Below are positions 35,483 through 44,248 of a stretch of 64,000 nucleotides of DNA, in pieces. Every line of letters starts with the position of its first letter. Position 1 is the first letter of the stretch. Made by a program: the position numbers and the translations under genes. Source of the DNA: Pseudalkalibacillus hwajinpoensis (GTDB lineage: Bacteria; Bacillota; Bacilli; Bacillales; Guptibacillaceae); contig NZ_JADFCM010000001.1 of the NCBI RefSeq assembly GCF_015234585.1, positions 1,178,001 to 1,242,000 on the forward strand, read 5' to 3'. The notes below the pieces were generated by a model. The model was given only the letters and a program-made list of their open reading frames with translations. It was not told the DNA's origin and made no database searches.

Positions 35483-36027
35483 TGGGGCGTATGATGTGGT
35501 CGGATTTTATAGTCTGAATTAGAGCTCACTGAAACGGTGTGAATGTTTTCTAGAAAAGTAGACAGAGTGGTATCTTCTTGTTGAAGTAACTTCGTTAAGG
35601 TTGCTTTTGTACTTGTCCTATAGACGCCCTGTAGAGGTTTAAGTGTCCCATCTACCAATGGAATTGCGCCATCTGCATGATAGCACAATACGTTTTTAAT
35701 TAGTTTACTTGTCATAGATGTTGAAATGGAAAGTGTGTCTACTTCAATAACCCACGCTATTTCTGTTCTAGCGAGAGATAGTCCGGCATGCAATCCTCCT
35801 ATAGGTCCCCTATTTAGATAAAAGTCCGTAATGATGCGAATATTTGTTGGGACGTGTGGTAGTAACTCTCTAGGATTATTTGTAACGATAATGATCTCAT
35901 CTGCAATTTGACTCATTTTTTTGATCTGACATAAGATTTGTGGCTCATTATGATGTAGTAGAAGGGATCTATGGTGACCTTTTACATAATCACTAGGTCC
36001 TCCGGCTAAAATGATTCCTGTTAGCAT
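35479..36027 (-). CDS. MobA-like nucleotidyltransferase, degenerate signature
   Basis: A 182-residue NTP-transferase-fold protein most like molybdenum cofactor guanylyltransferase MobA. It has the LTGIILAGG start, IIIVTNNP, LNRGPIGGLHAGL and an acidic VIEVDTL segment. The usual LAGG-x-S-x-R-M-G-x-D-K motif is altered: after LAGGPS comes DYVKGHHRS. No other molybdopterin gene is nearby, so MobA activity is doubtful. Of three possible starts, the ATG at 36027 has the best spacing from GGAAGG. It is divergent from fnr and shares its control region. Confidence 0.7.
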   Translation of the reverse strand: MLTGIILAGGPSDYVKGHHRSLLLHHNEPQILCQIKKMSQIADEIIIVTNNPRELLPHVPTNIRIITDFYLNRGPIGGLHAGLSLARTEIAWVIEVDTLSISTSMTSKLIKNVLCYHADGAIPLVDGTLKPLQGVYRTSTKATLTKLLQQEDTTLSTFLENIHTVSVSSNSDYKIRPHHTPQ

Positions 36028-36087
36028 GCTCATCACCTTCCAATTTTTTTGTTAACTTAAATGTAATATGGTTTGGGGAAACTAGGC

Positions 36088-36103
36088 TGTAAACAATGTC
36101 ACA
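36088..36103. promoter_or_regulatory. Second Fnr-type box, one mismatch
   Basis: TGTAAACAATGTCACA differs from TGTGA-N6-TCACA at one base. It lies between the MobA-like gene and fnr. Its centre is 27-40 bases upstream of weak minus-strand -10 candidates (TTACAT/TATTAC). Confidence 0.4.
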
Positions 36104-36127
36104 TTTTTAAGAGAAAATTGATTGAGG

Positions 36128-36170
36128 TGTGATGTATATCACACTTAGAATGGAGTGGAACTCTTATAAT
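36128..36170 (+). promoter_or_regulatory. Fnr box and promoter of fnr
   Basis: TGTGATGTATATCACA (36128-36143) is a perfect Fnr palindrome, flanked by a further G/C pair. TATAAT is at 36165-36170. The box centre is 29.5 bases before the -10 and thus at about -41.5, the classical position for activation by Fnr/Crp proteins. This indicates positive autoregulation. Confidence 0.8.
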
Positions 36171-36204
36171 GATGCTAAGAGAAACATTATAGGAGGCGAA
36201 AATC

Positions 36205-36930
36205 ATGAAAGTTACTTGTCCCATCTCCACTATGAATAAAGGCGGATACAATACACAGTCATTTTCAAAGGATAATTTTATTAAATTAGAGGAATTAATG
36301 TATGAACAGCAGGTTAAGCGTGGCGAAACGATTTATTGGGAAGGCAATGAATCGAATCATATATACTATTTGATAAGCGGAGCAGTAAAACTTACGAAGA
36401 GTTCTGATGAGGGTAAAGATCTTGTACTCTATCATTTTCAAGCAGGAGATCTGTTCGGAGAATTCCATGATGATAGTCATGCGCAGAATAGCTTTAGTGC
36501 AGAAGCCATGACGGATTGTAGTCTAGGTATCATCCAGCAGAAAGATCTTGAAACAATTTTATGGCAAAATGGGGATCTTGCCATTGAATTTATGAAATGG
36601 ATGGGCTATATGCAGCGTTTTACCCAAACAAAATTACGCGATTTGATGTTTTTCGGAAAGCATGGAGCACTCGCTTCAACTTTGATTAGAATCGCCAATA
36701 CTTATGGGGTTGAAGAAGGACCAAGTATTCGTATGACTACGAAGTTTACAAATACGGAGCTTGCAGACTTGATTGGAGCAACTCGAGAAACGGTTAATCG
36801 AATGCTCAACCAGCTTAAGAAGGATGAGATTATAGCCTATGATGGGGGAGCAATCCTGATTGAAGATCTCGATAAATTGAAAGCCATATGTCATTGCGAA
36901 GGCTGTCCAAAAAACATATGCAGGTTATAA
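36205..36930 (+). CDS. fnr: Anaerobic transcription regulator Fnr, Bacillus type
   Basis: A 241-residue Crp/Fnr protein. A cyclic-nucleotide-type beta-barrel (about 20-125), a dimer helix and a C-terminal HTH (TNTELADLIGATRETVNRML, about 182-201) are visible. The end of the protein carries C229-H-C231-EG-C234-PKNI-C239. The C-x2-C-x4-C part and Asp146 (KLRDLMFFGKHGAL) match the three cysteines and Asp141 that hold the oxygen-labile [4Fe-4S] cluster of B. subtilis Fnr. It probably activates itself and the oxidase operon 230 bases downstream. TAGGAGG precedes the ATG. Confidence 0.92.
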   Translation: MKVTCPISTMNKGGYNTQSFSKDNFIKLEELMYEQQVKRGETIYWEGNESNHIYYLISGAVKLTKSSDEGKDLVLYHFQAGDLFGEFHDDSHAQNSFSAEAMTDCSLGIIQQKDLETILWQNGDLAIEFMKWMGYMQRFTQTKLRDLMFFGKHGALASTLIRIANTYGVEEGPSIRMTTKFTNTELADLIGATRETVNRMLNQLKKDEIIAYDGGAILIEDLDKLKAICHCEGCPKNICRL

Positions 36931-36936
36931 GGCGTG

Positions 36937-36971
36937 AGAGTTCAGGAGTTTTAATCCTGAACTCTTTTTTT
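36937..36971 (+). terminator. Terminator of fnr
   Basis: AGAGTTCAGGA / TCCTGAACTCT stem of 11 bp followed by seven T. Confidence 0.93.
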
Positions 36972-37080
36972 GACTTGATCGTGATGGCGTGCGGAGGTTG
37001 TGGAAGAGGATATTCGCCAAAATCGATAAATAATGGCTAAATTCAGATATATTGGCTAACTCGTGAATGTTCTCTTGTTT

Positions 37081-37123
37081 AGTGAGTTTAGTCACAGATT
37101 AGGAATCTGTATTCTCATACAAT
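37081..37123 (+). promoter_or_regulatory. Fnr-type box and promoter of the ba3-like oxidase operon
   Basis: AGTGAGTTTAGTCACA (37081-37096) differs from the Fnr consensus at one base. TACAAT is at 37118-37123. The centre-to--10 distance is 29.5 bases, identical to that in front of fnr, giving a site at about -41.5. AAAGGAGGATGAGTG then leads into the first small gene. Confidence 0.65.
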
Positions 37124-37156
37124 AAACCTATAGTGAAGTATAAAGGAGGATGAGTG

Positions 37157-37315
37157 ATGGGGGCTCTTGAGGAGAAGAAAGAAACAGCGAGAAAAGTTGT
37201 AATAAATAAGGGAGGACCAAACCTGAAAGGAACGATGGTCGCAGTAATGTTACTTGGTGGCTTTATTCTATTATCCTGGTTTGGGGTGTACTGGCTATAT
37301 ATGGTTCGTCTTTAG
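37157..37315 (+). CDS. Cytochrome c oxidase subunit IIa-like small membrane protein
   Basis: A 52-residue protein with a charged N-terminus (EEKKETARK) and one C-terminal membrane helix (about 30-49, VMLLGGFILLSWFGVYWLYM). Size, helix position and location directly before subunit II match the small subunit IIa of ba3-type oxidases (as in Thermus). AGGAGG stands seven bases before the ATG; the next gene begins 15 bases after the stop. Confidence 0.75.
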   Translation: MGALEEKKETARKVVINKGGPNLKGTMVAVMLLGGFILLSWFGVYWLYMVRL

Positions 37316-37330
37316 AAAGGGGGAAAAGAG

Positions 37331-37804
37331 ATGCACATGCACAAATTAGAAAGACTTTGGCTTATGATTGGGAGCGGGACACTTATTCTTTTTCTTTTAG
37401 TCATTGGTGTGAACGCTTTCGCAATGGGGCATACGCCACCGAGTGATAACGATATTCTTGATCCAACAAAAGTAGATGTAACCGCGCCCTTTGATCAACC
37501 TGGTTTAAAGAAAATAGGTGAGAATGAATATGAAGCGGTTTTAGTTGCTCAAGCCTTCACTTTTCAATCAAATGATGAGCTGAAAATACCTGAAGGGGCT
37601 ACCGTTCATTTTAAAGTTACTAGTAAAGACGTTGTTCATGGATTTCAAATCCCAAAGACGAATGTCAATATGATGATTACACCTGGGCACGTGAATACCA
37701 TTACACATACATTTGATGAGGCTGGACAATTCCTGATTTTATGTAATGAATATTGCGGGGTAGGACATCAGGCAATGGGTGTACCTCTGGAGGTGACAAA
37801 ATGA
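37331..37804 (+). CDS. ba3-like cytochrome oxidase subunit II (CuA)
   Basis: A 157-residue subunit II with a single N-terminal membrane helix (about 11-31), as in B-type oxidases, and a cupredoxin domain. The CuA ligands are in SKDVVHGFQIP and CNEYCGVGHQAM (C-x3-C-x3-H-x2-M). It receives electrons from a cytochrome c. AAAGGGGG precedes the ATG. Its stop overlaps the ATG of subunit I. Confidence 0.92.
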   Translation: MHMHKLERLWLMIGSGTLILFLLVIGVNAFAMGHTPPSDNDILDPTKVDVTAPFDQPGLKKIGENEYEAVLVAQAFTFQSNDELKIPEGATVHFKVTSKDVVHGFQIPKTNVNMMITPGHVNTITHTFDEAGQFLILCNEYCGVGHQAMGVPLEVTK

Positions 37805-39444
37805 GTCATTCTATAGTAGATCGAAATGATGCAAAACTCAGTATGGCTCATTTGTTAATTGCCTTTGTATCTGTTCTATTAGGTGGTATTGCAGGATTAC
37901 TACAAACGTTAGTAAGAAGTGGAACAATCCAGTTACCAGCAGGAATAGGGTATTATCAGCTTTTGACTGCACACGGGATCTTGCTCGCACTTATTTTTAC
38001 AACTTATTTTATTATTGGGTTCTTTTATGCCGGCATGAGCAGAACAATGGGGAAGTTCTATGACCAACCATACCGTATGGCGTGGCTGGGATATATCATA
38101 ATGACGATTGGAACGGTTCTTACAACTGTTATGGTTTTATTAAATGAGGGAACGGTTCTGTATACTTTCTATGCCCCGTTAAAAGCGTCTCCATGGTTTT
38201 ATATTGGATTAACGTTGTTTATTATCGGAACATGGTTAGCGGGCGGTGCGATGTGTCATCAGTACTACATTTGGAAAAAAGTTTCTCATGAGAAGCTATC
38301 TCCATTATTTAGCTTCATGGCTGTGATGACGATGGTGCTTTGGTTTGTCGCTACTATTGGTGTTGCTGTTTCAGTTATCTTTCAGTTTATTCCATGGTCG
38401 TTCGGCTGGGTGGATGAAATTAATATTCTTCTAAGTCGTACGCTTTTCTGGTATTTTGGTCATCCGCTCGTTTATTTTTGGTTATTACCTGCCTACGTCT
38501 GTTGGTACGTTATTATACCCGAAATTATAGGTGGTAAAATTTTCAGTGATTCTTTAGCGCGTTTGTCTTTCGTCCTTTTCTTGCTATTTTCGATACCGGT
38601 AGGATTTCATCATCAGTTACTCGAATCTGGTATTTCTCCTTTTTGGAAATTTCTACAGGTTGTGTTAACGTTTATGGTTATTGTTCCTTCACTCATGACG
38701 GCCTTCTCACTATTCGCTTCTTTTGAAATCGCTGGTCGTCGCAAAGGGGCAAAGGGTCTCTTTGGATGGTTCCGAGTATTACCATGGAAAGATGCGCGGT
38801 TCTTTGCGCCAATGGTCGGAATGTTGATTTTCATTCCAGCTGGTGCTGGTGGGATCATTAATGCAAGTAACCAAATGAACCAGATTGTGCATAACACGCT
38901 TTGGGTAACTGGGCATTTCCACCTTACCGTTGCCTCAAGTGTGGCTCTTACCTTCTTTGGCATTGCTTACTGGCTAATTCCTCATCTTACTGGAAGAGTA
39001 TTGACGGGGAAAATGCACAGCATAGCGAATTTGCAAACAATTTTATGGGCAATTGGCATGTTTTTTATGTCAGGAGCCATGCATACAGTGGGTTTACTTG
39101 GTGCACCGAGGAGAACAGCTTATACGACTTATCAGGATAACCCTGATGCATTAGGGTGGATTCCATATGAAGTGACGATGGCCGTTGGTGGATCAATCCT
39201 GTTTCTTGCCATTTTGCTGTTAGTTTACATTATTGTGAACCTCACGTTTTTTGCACCAAAAGGAAAAGAAGATTTTCCGATCGGAGAAGTGGCAGAAGAT
39301 GCAGAGAAAACGCCTGCTATTTTGGAAAACTGGCGACTATGGCTTAGCATTGCGACAATACTCATACTTGTGGCTTATACAGTACCGGTCGTTCATATGA
39401 TTGAACATGCACCACCCGGGTCTCCTGGGTTTAAATTTTGGTAA
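37801..39444 (+). CDS. ba3-like (B-type) cytochrome oxidase subunit I
   Basis: The 547-residue catalytic subunit of a haem-copper oxidase, a membrane protein of about 13 helices. The CuB histidine and cross-linked tyrosine are in FGHPLVYFWLLPAY, the other CuB ligands in VGFHHQLL, and the haem ligands in THGILLAL-type TAHGILLALI and VTGHFHLTVASS. Close packing of these with the short subunit II places it with B-type enzymes, which usually have high oxygen affinity. The frame is open from 37753, but GGAGGTGACAAA and the 4-base overlap with subunit II set the start at 37801. Confidence 0.92.
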   Translation: MSHSIVDRNDAKLSMAHLLIAFVSVLLGGIAGLLQTLVRSGTIQLPAGIGYYQLLTAHGILLALIFTTYFIIGFFYAGMSRTMGKFYDQPYRMAWLGYIIMTIGTVLTTVMVLLNEGTVLYTFYAPLKASPWFYIGLTLFIIGTWLAGGAMCHQYYIWKKVSHEKLSPLFSFMAVMTMVLWFVATIGVAVSVIFQFIPWSFGWVDEINILLSRTLFWYFGHPLVYFWLLPAYVCWYVIIPEIIGGKIFSDSLARLSFVLFLLFSIPVGFHHQLLESGISPFWKFLQVVLTFMVIVPSLMTAFSLFASFEIAGRRKGAKGLFGWFRVLPWKDARFFAPMVGMLIFIPAGAGGIINASNQMNQIVHNTLWVTGHFHLTVASSVALTFFGIAYWLIPHLTGRVLTGKMHSIANLQTILWAIGMFFMSGAMHTVGLLGAPRRTAYTTYQDNPDALGWIPYEVTMAVGGSILFLAILLLVYIIVNLTFFAPKGKEDFPIGEVAEDAEKTPAILENWRLWLSIATILILVAYTVPVVHMIEHAPPGSPGFKFW

Positions 39445-39447
39445 TCA

Positions 39448-39475
39448 AAGCGCCGGTTATAATCCGGCGTTTTTC
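39448..39475 (+). terminator. Terminator of the oxidase operon
   Basis: CGCCGG / CCGGCG with flanking A-T and G-T pairs, followed by TTTTTC. Confidence 0.9.
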
Positions 39476-39525
39476 TATTGTACATCAGTTTGGTATAGTT
39501 AAGTTGGAAAAGAGGAGGGGTATAA

Positions 39526-40320
39526 TTGAAAAAGTCTAATATCTTGTTTATTGGTGCTGGGCGCATGGCTGAGGCTATTTTCTCAGGACTTAAACAGTCT
39601 GGAAATATGGGGACAATTACGGTAACGAATCAATCTGATCAGAAGAAATTGGATGATTTGAGAAAAACGTATGAAGTTGAAACAGGAGTATGGCAGGATG
39701 TCATTTCCGAGCATGATATTGTCATTCTAGCAGTGCCCCCAGCAGCACATCCAACTGTTCTTAAAGAGCTAGCTGATCGAGTAACAAATCAATTTATCAT
39801 TACAGTTGCTGCAGGCATTGGTCCTTCTATTTTAGAAGCATCACTTCCAGGACGTCCAACAGCCTGGATCATGCCGAATACAGCGGCTGATATCGGTGAG
39901 TCTATTTCATTATTCACGTGTGGAAATCACGTTACAGAGGATCATCGTGAAGCACTTCAGGTCATTCTGGATGCTATCGGAGAGTCTGAAGAGTTGTCTG
40001 AGAAGCAAATTCATGATCTTACTGCAATTACAGGAAGTGCTCCAGCATTTGTTTATCACTTAGCAGAGTCACTTGAAAAAACGGCTGCGTCTTATGGATT
40101 AACTGCTGATGTAGCTAGGAAGCTTGTTGTGCAAATGATCTATGGATCTGCTTCAATGCTTAAAGATGGGCGAGACGCAGGAGAATTGCGTGATCAAGTG
40201 ACAACACCAGGTGGGGCTACTGCTGCAGGACTAGATGTTCTGAGGAAGGGAGATTTCAGTCAGCTTCTGCATGAGGCGATTCTCGCTGTAAACGACAAAG
40301 CGGCTGAACAGGCGAAATAA
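39526..40320 (+). CDS. proI: Pyrroline-5-carboxylate reductase
   Basis: A 264-residue NAD(P)H-dependent enzyme making proline from pyrroline-5-carboxylate. The Rossmann motif ILFIGAGRMAEAIFSGL is at the start; AVPPAAHPTVLKEL, MPNTAADIGES, the ITGSAPAFVYHLAESL segment and the family signature DQVTTPGGATAAGLDVL follow. Start is a TTG with GAGGAGGGG before it. It is separate from proBA at 18.6-21.2 kb, as is usual for Bacillus proI, and is a single-gene unit. Confidence 0.93.
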   Translation: MKKSNILFIGAGRMAEAIFSGLKQSGNMGTITVTNQSDQKKLDDLRKTYEVETGVWQDVISEHDIVILAVPPAAHPTVLKELADRVTNQFIITVAAGIGPSILEASLPGRPTAWIMPNTAADIGESISLFTCGNHVTEDHREALQVILDAIGESEELSEKQIHDLTAITGSAPAFVYHLAESLEKTAASYGLTADVARKLVVQMIYGSASMLKDGRDAGELRDQVTTPGGATAAGLDVLRKGDFSQLLHEAILAVNDKAAEQAK

Positions 40321-40356
40321 AAAGAGGATGCCCATTATAGCGGGCATCCTCTTTTT
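40321..40356. terminator. Bidirectional terminator
   Basis: AAAGAGGATGCCC / GGGCATCCTCTTT stem of 13 bp followed by TTTT, between convergent genes. Confidence 0.93.
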
Positions 40357-40361
40357 GATTA

Positions 40362-41864
40362 TTATAAAATATAAGGTCCTAACAAAAAAATGAGAATTCC
40401 AAGATTTAATCCTAGCTGATAAGAAGTACGCTGAAGAATGGTCCATTCTTGGTCCTGTCCTATTCGACTGATGATGAAAGAGACAAGGAAGATAATCACT
40501 GGCCAGACGTATGGAGCTCCTTCAAACGTAAGATAGGTAGGGGCAAGGTTTTGAAAGGGGCCGTCAAGAATCGAAGGTAAGAAAATCATCTGGGACCCAA
40601 CGCAAAGGAGGACAATTGTCCATTCTACCCAGCTCTTATCCTGCTCAACTGCAGTTGTATTTGCAAAATATAAGTACATTAAAGCAACTGCCGGTAGAAT
40701 CAGAAAACCAAAGGAAAAAGCTAGCATTGCGAACATACCTACAATTGCTGTGAATGTATAATAAAGAGCGAATTTCAGATCATCTTTTGACGTTTCAATA
40801 CTGCTCTCAATTACGGTTGAATCAGTAGATGCCCCATGTAAAACCAGGCCATTGTCTTCTTGGTCCATCCAAACTAGCGATTGATCTGTAATTGAAACAG
40901 GTCGTATCGAAAGTTCCTCACTTGTACTTCTTCTAGAAGCCAACCATTCTCCATCTTGGCGCGATGCTTCATAAATACTTATAACAGAACGCTTCGGAGA
41001 TATTTCGCCCTCTGCACTAAACAACAGATGAGGTTTTCCATCTACTTTAGTTAATGAGAAATAGTTAGGCCTTGGGAAGCTATCTCCTGTTTCAACATTA
41101 GTGATTTTCAATAGGTTAACTGTAGCCTCTTCTCCACCAATACTTTCGCCGAAGTAAGTGTTTATCACTCTTGTTCCCTGTCTTGTTGCACTAACTGTAT
41201 ATGTAAACGTCACGGTTTCATCTACTTGAATCATCTGGAGATTGCTGTATAATTCTCCGGACGAGAGAGGGGTTTCGTGAATAATAACTGGTTCTTTGCC
41301 TGGATCAAGTGTTAAAAATTGATTTGTATCTTCTGATTGAACATAAAGAAATAACTGCCCATTTTCTGCAAAGGTTCCACCTTTTATGTATTGAGGTAAC
41401 TCCGTTTCTGAATCAATTTTTCCTTCTGGAGAAATGGAGTAAACCGTGTGGCGTGACCAGGCTATAACCCCATCATTTGATGCATTTATACCTTCAATCT
41501 TATTCAGGATGGATTGCTCTTCTCCATTTCGAGCATAGATAATTTCATCCTTTTTTTTGTAAATGGCTTGTTTATCATCAACATAGAAAGAGTACCCTTC
41601 AGGAATAGCATACTCGAGATTTTCTGAGGATGTTTCAAGCTGTTCGTTAACGACGATTTTTCGCACAGGATCGCCGCTGAAATATAACGTACTTTCTTCT
41701 TCTTCATGTTCCACAAACATTTCACTATCCTCAGCTGCTACGTCTAAATCAATTGTTCTACTCCATTCTTCGTCGGGTTTTTCTTGAAGAATTGACAGCT
41801 GATGGAGAAAAATTAATAACAAAATAACGAGGCCAGTTAGTATGGGAAGCCCAAATTTTTTCAT
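40362..41864 (-). CDS. Large membrane protein of unknown function
   Basis: A 500-residue protein that I cannot assign. An N-terminal membrane helix (about 5-24) is followed by some 330 outer residues with repeated short strands such as GGTFAENGQLFLYVQ, GVIAWSRHTVYSISPEGK and QSLVWMDQEDNGLVL, which suggest a beta-propeller-like fold. Five membrane helices lie between about 360 and 500. This layout (sensor-like outer domain plus helix bundle) is unusual. The ATG follows AAGGAGTGATTG. It is convergent with proI and divergent from sqhC. Confidence 0.7.
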   Translation of the reverse strand: MKKFGLPILTGLVILLLIFLHQLSILQEKPDEEWSRTIDLDVAAEDSEMFVEHEEEESTLYFSGDPVRKIVVNEQLETSSENLEYAIPEGYSFYVDDKQAIYKKKDEIIYARNGEEQSILNKIEGINASNDGVIAWSRHTVYSISPEGKIDSETELPQYIKGGTFAENGQLFLYVQSEDTNQFLTLDPGKEPVIIHETPLSSGELYSNLQMIQVDETVTFTYTVSATRQGTRVINTYFGESIGGEEATVNLLKITNVETGDSFPRPNYFSLTKVDGKPHLLFSAEGEISPKRSVISIYEASRQDGEWLASRRSTSEELSIRPVSITDQSLVWMDQEDNGLVLHGASTDSTVIESSIETSKDDLKFALYYTFTAIVGMFAMLAFSFGFLILPAVALMYLYFANTTAVEQDKSWVEWTIVLLCVGSQMIFLPSILDGPFQNLAPTYLTFEGAPYVWPVIIFLVSFIISRIGQDQEWTILQRTSYQLGLNLGILIFLLGPYIL

Positions 41865-41995
41865 TCAATCACTCCTTATTCCTTACATACGTTTGAATTT
41901 TACACAAGTTTCAAAAAATTTACAATAGTTTTTAGTTTGAATCGCCAAAAGATTTCGTGAATAGAATACGGTAGCTAAATTCAGGGGGTACCGTT

Positions 41996-43813
41996 ATGGA
42001 TATGAAGAGAGTGAATGAGAGAATAGATGAATTAGTAAAAGAAGCAGTAAGTCACCAGGAGAAGAATGGCTCATTTCATTACTGTTTTGAGAATAGCCTT
42101 CTAACTGATGCAGTTATGATTGTGCTCATAAGAACACTTGGATTGAAAGAAGAAACATTAGTGGATCAGCTTGTCCATCGTTTGCTGATGAATCAGTCAA
42201 GGGGCGGGTATTGGAAGTTATTTGAAGATGATGAAGGGAATCTTTCGGCTACAGTTCAGGCGTATCATAGCCTCCTTTATTCGGGGAAAATAGAGCGGGA
42301 GCATACTCAGATGAAGAAAGCTGAGCGGTATATCCAAAAGTGGGGAGGGATAGAGAAAACGGATTCAATGACTAAAGTTTTTCTAGCATTAAATGGTCAC
42401 CTGGAATGGCCACAGCTTTTCCATTTTCCGATGTTATTTATGCTAATACCTGGTTCCTCTCCGGTTTCTTTCTTTGATTTAAGCTCCTATGCCCGCCTTC
42501 ATTTTGCGCCGATCATCTTATGTCAGGATCTACGCTATTCGATTAAGACGAGCTGGACACCTGATCTCGCTCATTTATTAAATGAAGAACGCGTTTTTTC
42601 AGACGCTATCAAATCATTTTGGGATTCCATAGTTCAATTTCCAGATAATCAGTTGTTCAAAGCAAGAAAGAGAGCTGAACAATATATGTTACAGCGAATT
42701 GAAAGTGATGGAACGTTATTAAATTATGCTACTGCCACATTTTTCATGATTTATGCCATGCTCGCCCTTGGTTATGAAAAACAGTCTCCGGTTATTCTAC
42801 GTGCTATAGATGGTTTGAAGGGGATGTTGTGTTTGTCAGAGAATCATATTCAAAACTCTCCCTCTACAATTTGGGATACTGCTCTAATAACGCATACGCT
42901 CCAAGAAGCAGGACTTTCAAGTGTTGATCCTATCATTATGAAGGCAAGTGAATATTTAGGAAGAAATCAACACACAAAGTTTGGAGACTGGGCGATGGCA
43001 AAACAGAATATTATTCCTGGGGGATGGGGATTTAGTGAAGGAAACAGTATTCATCCAGATGTAGATGATACGACAGCTGCCCTGAGAGCAATGAAACATG
43101 CTTCTTCCTCAAATAGCTGGCAGCGAGGAGTGAACTGGATACTTGCGATGCAAAATAAGGATGGGGGATGGCCCGCATTTGAAACAGACCGTAAAGCTCT
43201 TCTATTGAAAGATCTACCGATCGATGGAGCGCAATCTTCTTTTCCTGATGATTCGTCAGCCGATCTTACCGGAAGAACTGTCGAATTTCTATGTAACTTC
43301 GCTGGGTTACAACATAATCATCCATCAGTAGTAAGAGGAGTAAAGTGGCTTGTTAGCAACCAGGAGAGTGATGGTTCATGGTGCGGAAGGTGGGGGATTT
43401 GCTATGTTTACGGTACATGGGCAGCTGTAACTGGACTGAAGGCAGCGGGGTATAGTGCGTCATTTCCTGCAATCAGTAAGGGTTTAGAATTTCTTAAAAA
43501 GATTCAGCAGGAAGATGGTGGATGGGGAGAATCATGTAAAAGTGATGAACAAAAAAAGTATATTTCTCTTAGCTATAGTACACCTTCCCAAACCGCTTGG
43601 TCAGTTGATGCTTTAACAATTTGTGGAGATAAATGTGATGCACTTCATAAAGGAGTAGAGTATCTTACGAAAGGTGCTTTTGAAAATAAAGAACTCACTT
43701 ATCCAACAGGAGCAGGATTACCAGGTGGCTTTTACGTTCACTATCACAGTTATAAAATGATCTGGCCGCTCCTTGCCCTTGCCCATTACAGACAATTGTT
43801 GAATCAGGAGTGA
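41996..43813 (+). CDS. sqhC: Squalene-hopene / sporulenol-type triterpene cyclase
   Basis: A 605-residue class II terpene cyclase. The catalytic acid motif is HPDVDDTTAALRAM at about 353-366. QW repeats occur, e.g. AMQNKDGGWPAFE, SNQESDGSWCGRWG and QQEDGGWGES. The end (GGFYVHYHSYKMIWPLLALAHYR) is typical of the family. In B. subtilis SqhC makes sporulenes from tetraprenyl-curcumene in sporulation; other bacteria make hopanoids from squalene. No squalene synthase gene is nearby, so the substrate is open. AGGGGGT precedes the ATG. Confidence 0.9.
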   Translation: MDMKRVNERIDELVKEAVSHQEKNGSFHYCFENSLLTDAVMIVLIRTLGLKEETLVDQLVHRLLMNQSRGGYWKLFEDDEGNLSATVQAYHSLLYSGKIEREHTQMKKAERYIQKWGGIEKTDSMTKVFLALNGHLEWPQLFHFPMLFMLIPGSSPVSFFDLSSYARLHFAPIILCQDLRYSIKTSWTPDLAHLLNEERVFSDAIKSFWDSIVQFPDNQLFKARKRAEQYMLQRIESDGTLLNYATATFFMIYAMLALGYEKQSPVILRAIDGLKGMLCLSENHIQNSPSTIWDTALITHTLQEAGLSSVDPIIMKASEYLGRNQHTKFGDWAMAKQNIIPGGWGFSEGNSIHPDVDDTTAALRAMKHASSSNSWQRGVNWILAMQNKDGGWPAFETDRKALLLKDLPIDGAQSSFPDDSSADLTGRTVEFLCNFAGLQHNHPSVVRGVKWLVSNQESDGSWCGRWGICYVYGTWAAVTGLKAAGYSASFPAISKGLEFLKKIQQEDGGWGESCKSDEQKKYISLSYSTPSQTAWSVDALTICGDKCDALHKGVEYLTKGAFENKELTYPTGAGLPGGFYVHYHSYKMIWPLLALAHYRQLLNQE

Positions 43814-43818
43814 AAGAC

Positions 43819-43847
43819 AGAGCGGATGCACGATATGCATCCGCTCT
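43819..43847. terminator. Hairpin between convergent sqhC and speH
   Basis: AGAGCGGATGCA / TGCATCCGCTCT stem of 12 bp with a 5-base loop and only short T-runs. Confidence 0.75.
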
Positions 43848-43855
43848 TGATCGTT

Positions 43856-44248
43856 CTACTTTGCTTCGACGCCGCTTTTTTCAACTTCATTCACAGTGAT
43901 TTCTCCAGTTCCACGAGGAATTTTTACTGTGTGTATCTTCTTCGCTTCAAGTGCTCTTGCAATAGCATTGGTTGCGTCTGAAGGGTCAATTTTGTCCCCG
44001 CAAGTATAGACATCTACTGAAGCATATCCGTGTTCAGGAAAACTATGAATGGTAAGGTGAGATTCAGCAATAATAACGGCGCCACTAATTCCCTGGGGCT
44101 CGAACGGGTGGAAGACTACGTCTCTAATTTCGGCTCCAGCTTCAAGTGCTGCACTAGCAAAGGTTTCTTCTATATAGACTAAATCGTTTAATTTCTCTTT
44201 GTTACAGTTCCACATTTCAGCGATAATATGGTGACCTAATGTTTCGAT
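43856..44248 (-). CDS. speH: S-adenosylmethionine decarboxylase proenzyme, AUC start proposed
   Basis: The self-cleaving pyruvoyl enzyme that supplies aminopropyl groups for spermidine. The first ATG (44215) gives a protein lacking the N-terminal strand. The frame continues upstream through [14 protein letters not shown], homologous to the normal family start (MDTMGRHVI-ELW). There is no ATG, GTG or TTG before an in-frame TAG; an ATC at 44248 has AAGGAGG eight bases before it. Counting from it, the cleavage serine (AESHLTIH) is residue 63 and the other catalytic residues are His68 and Cys83, exactly the Thermotoga numbering. 130 residues. ATT two codons earlier is a less well-spaced alternative. 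Confidence 0.85.
   Translation of the reverse strand: METLGHHIIAEMWNCNKEKLNDLVYIEETFASAALEAGAEIRDVVFHPFEPQGISGAVIIAESHLTIHSFPEHGYASVDVYTCGDKIDPSDATNAIARALEAKKIHTVKIPRGTGEITVNEVEKSGVEAK

Noticed and set aside
38613..38963. 116-codon minus-strand frame inside the oxidase subunit I gene
   Set aside because: Antisense shadow of a gene whose catalytic motifs are intact.
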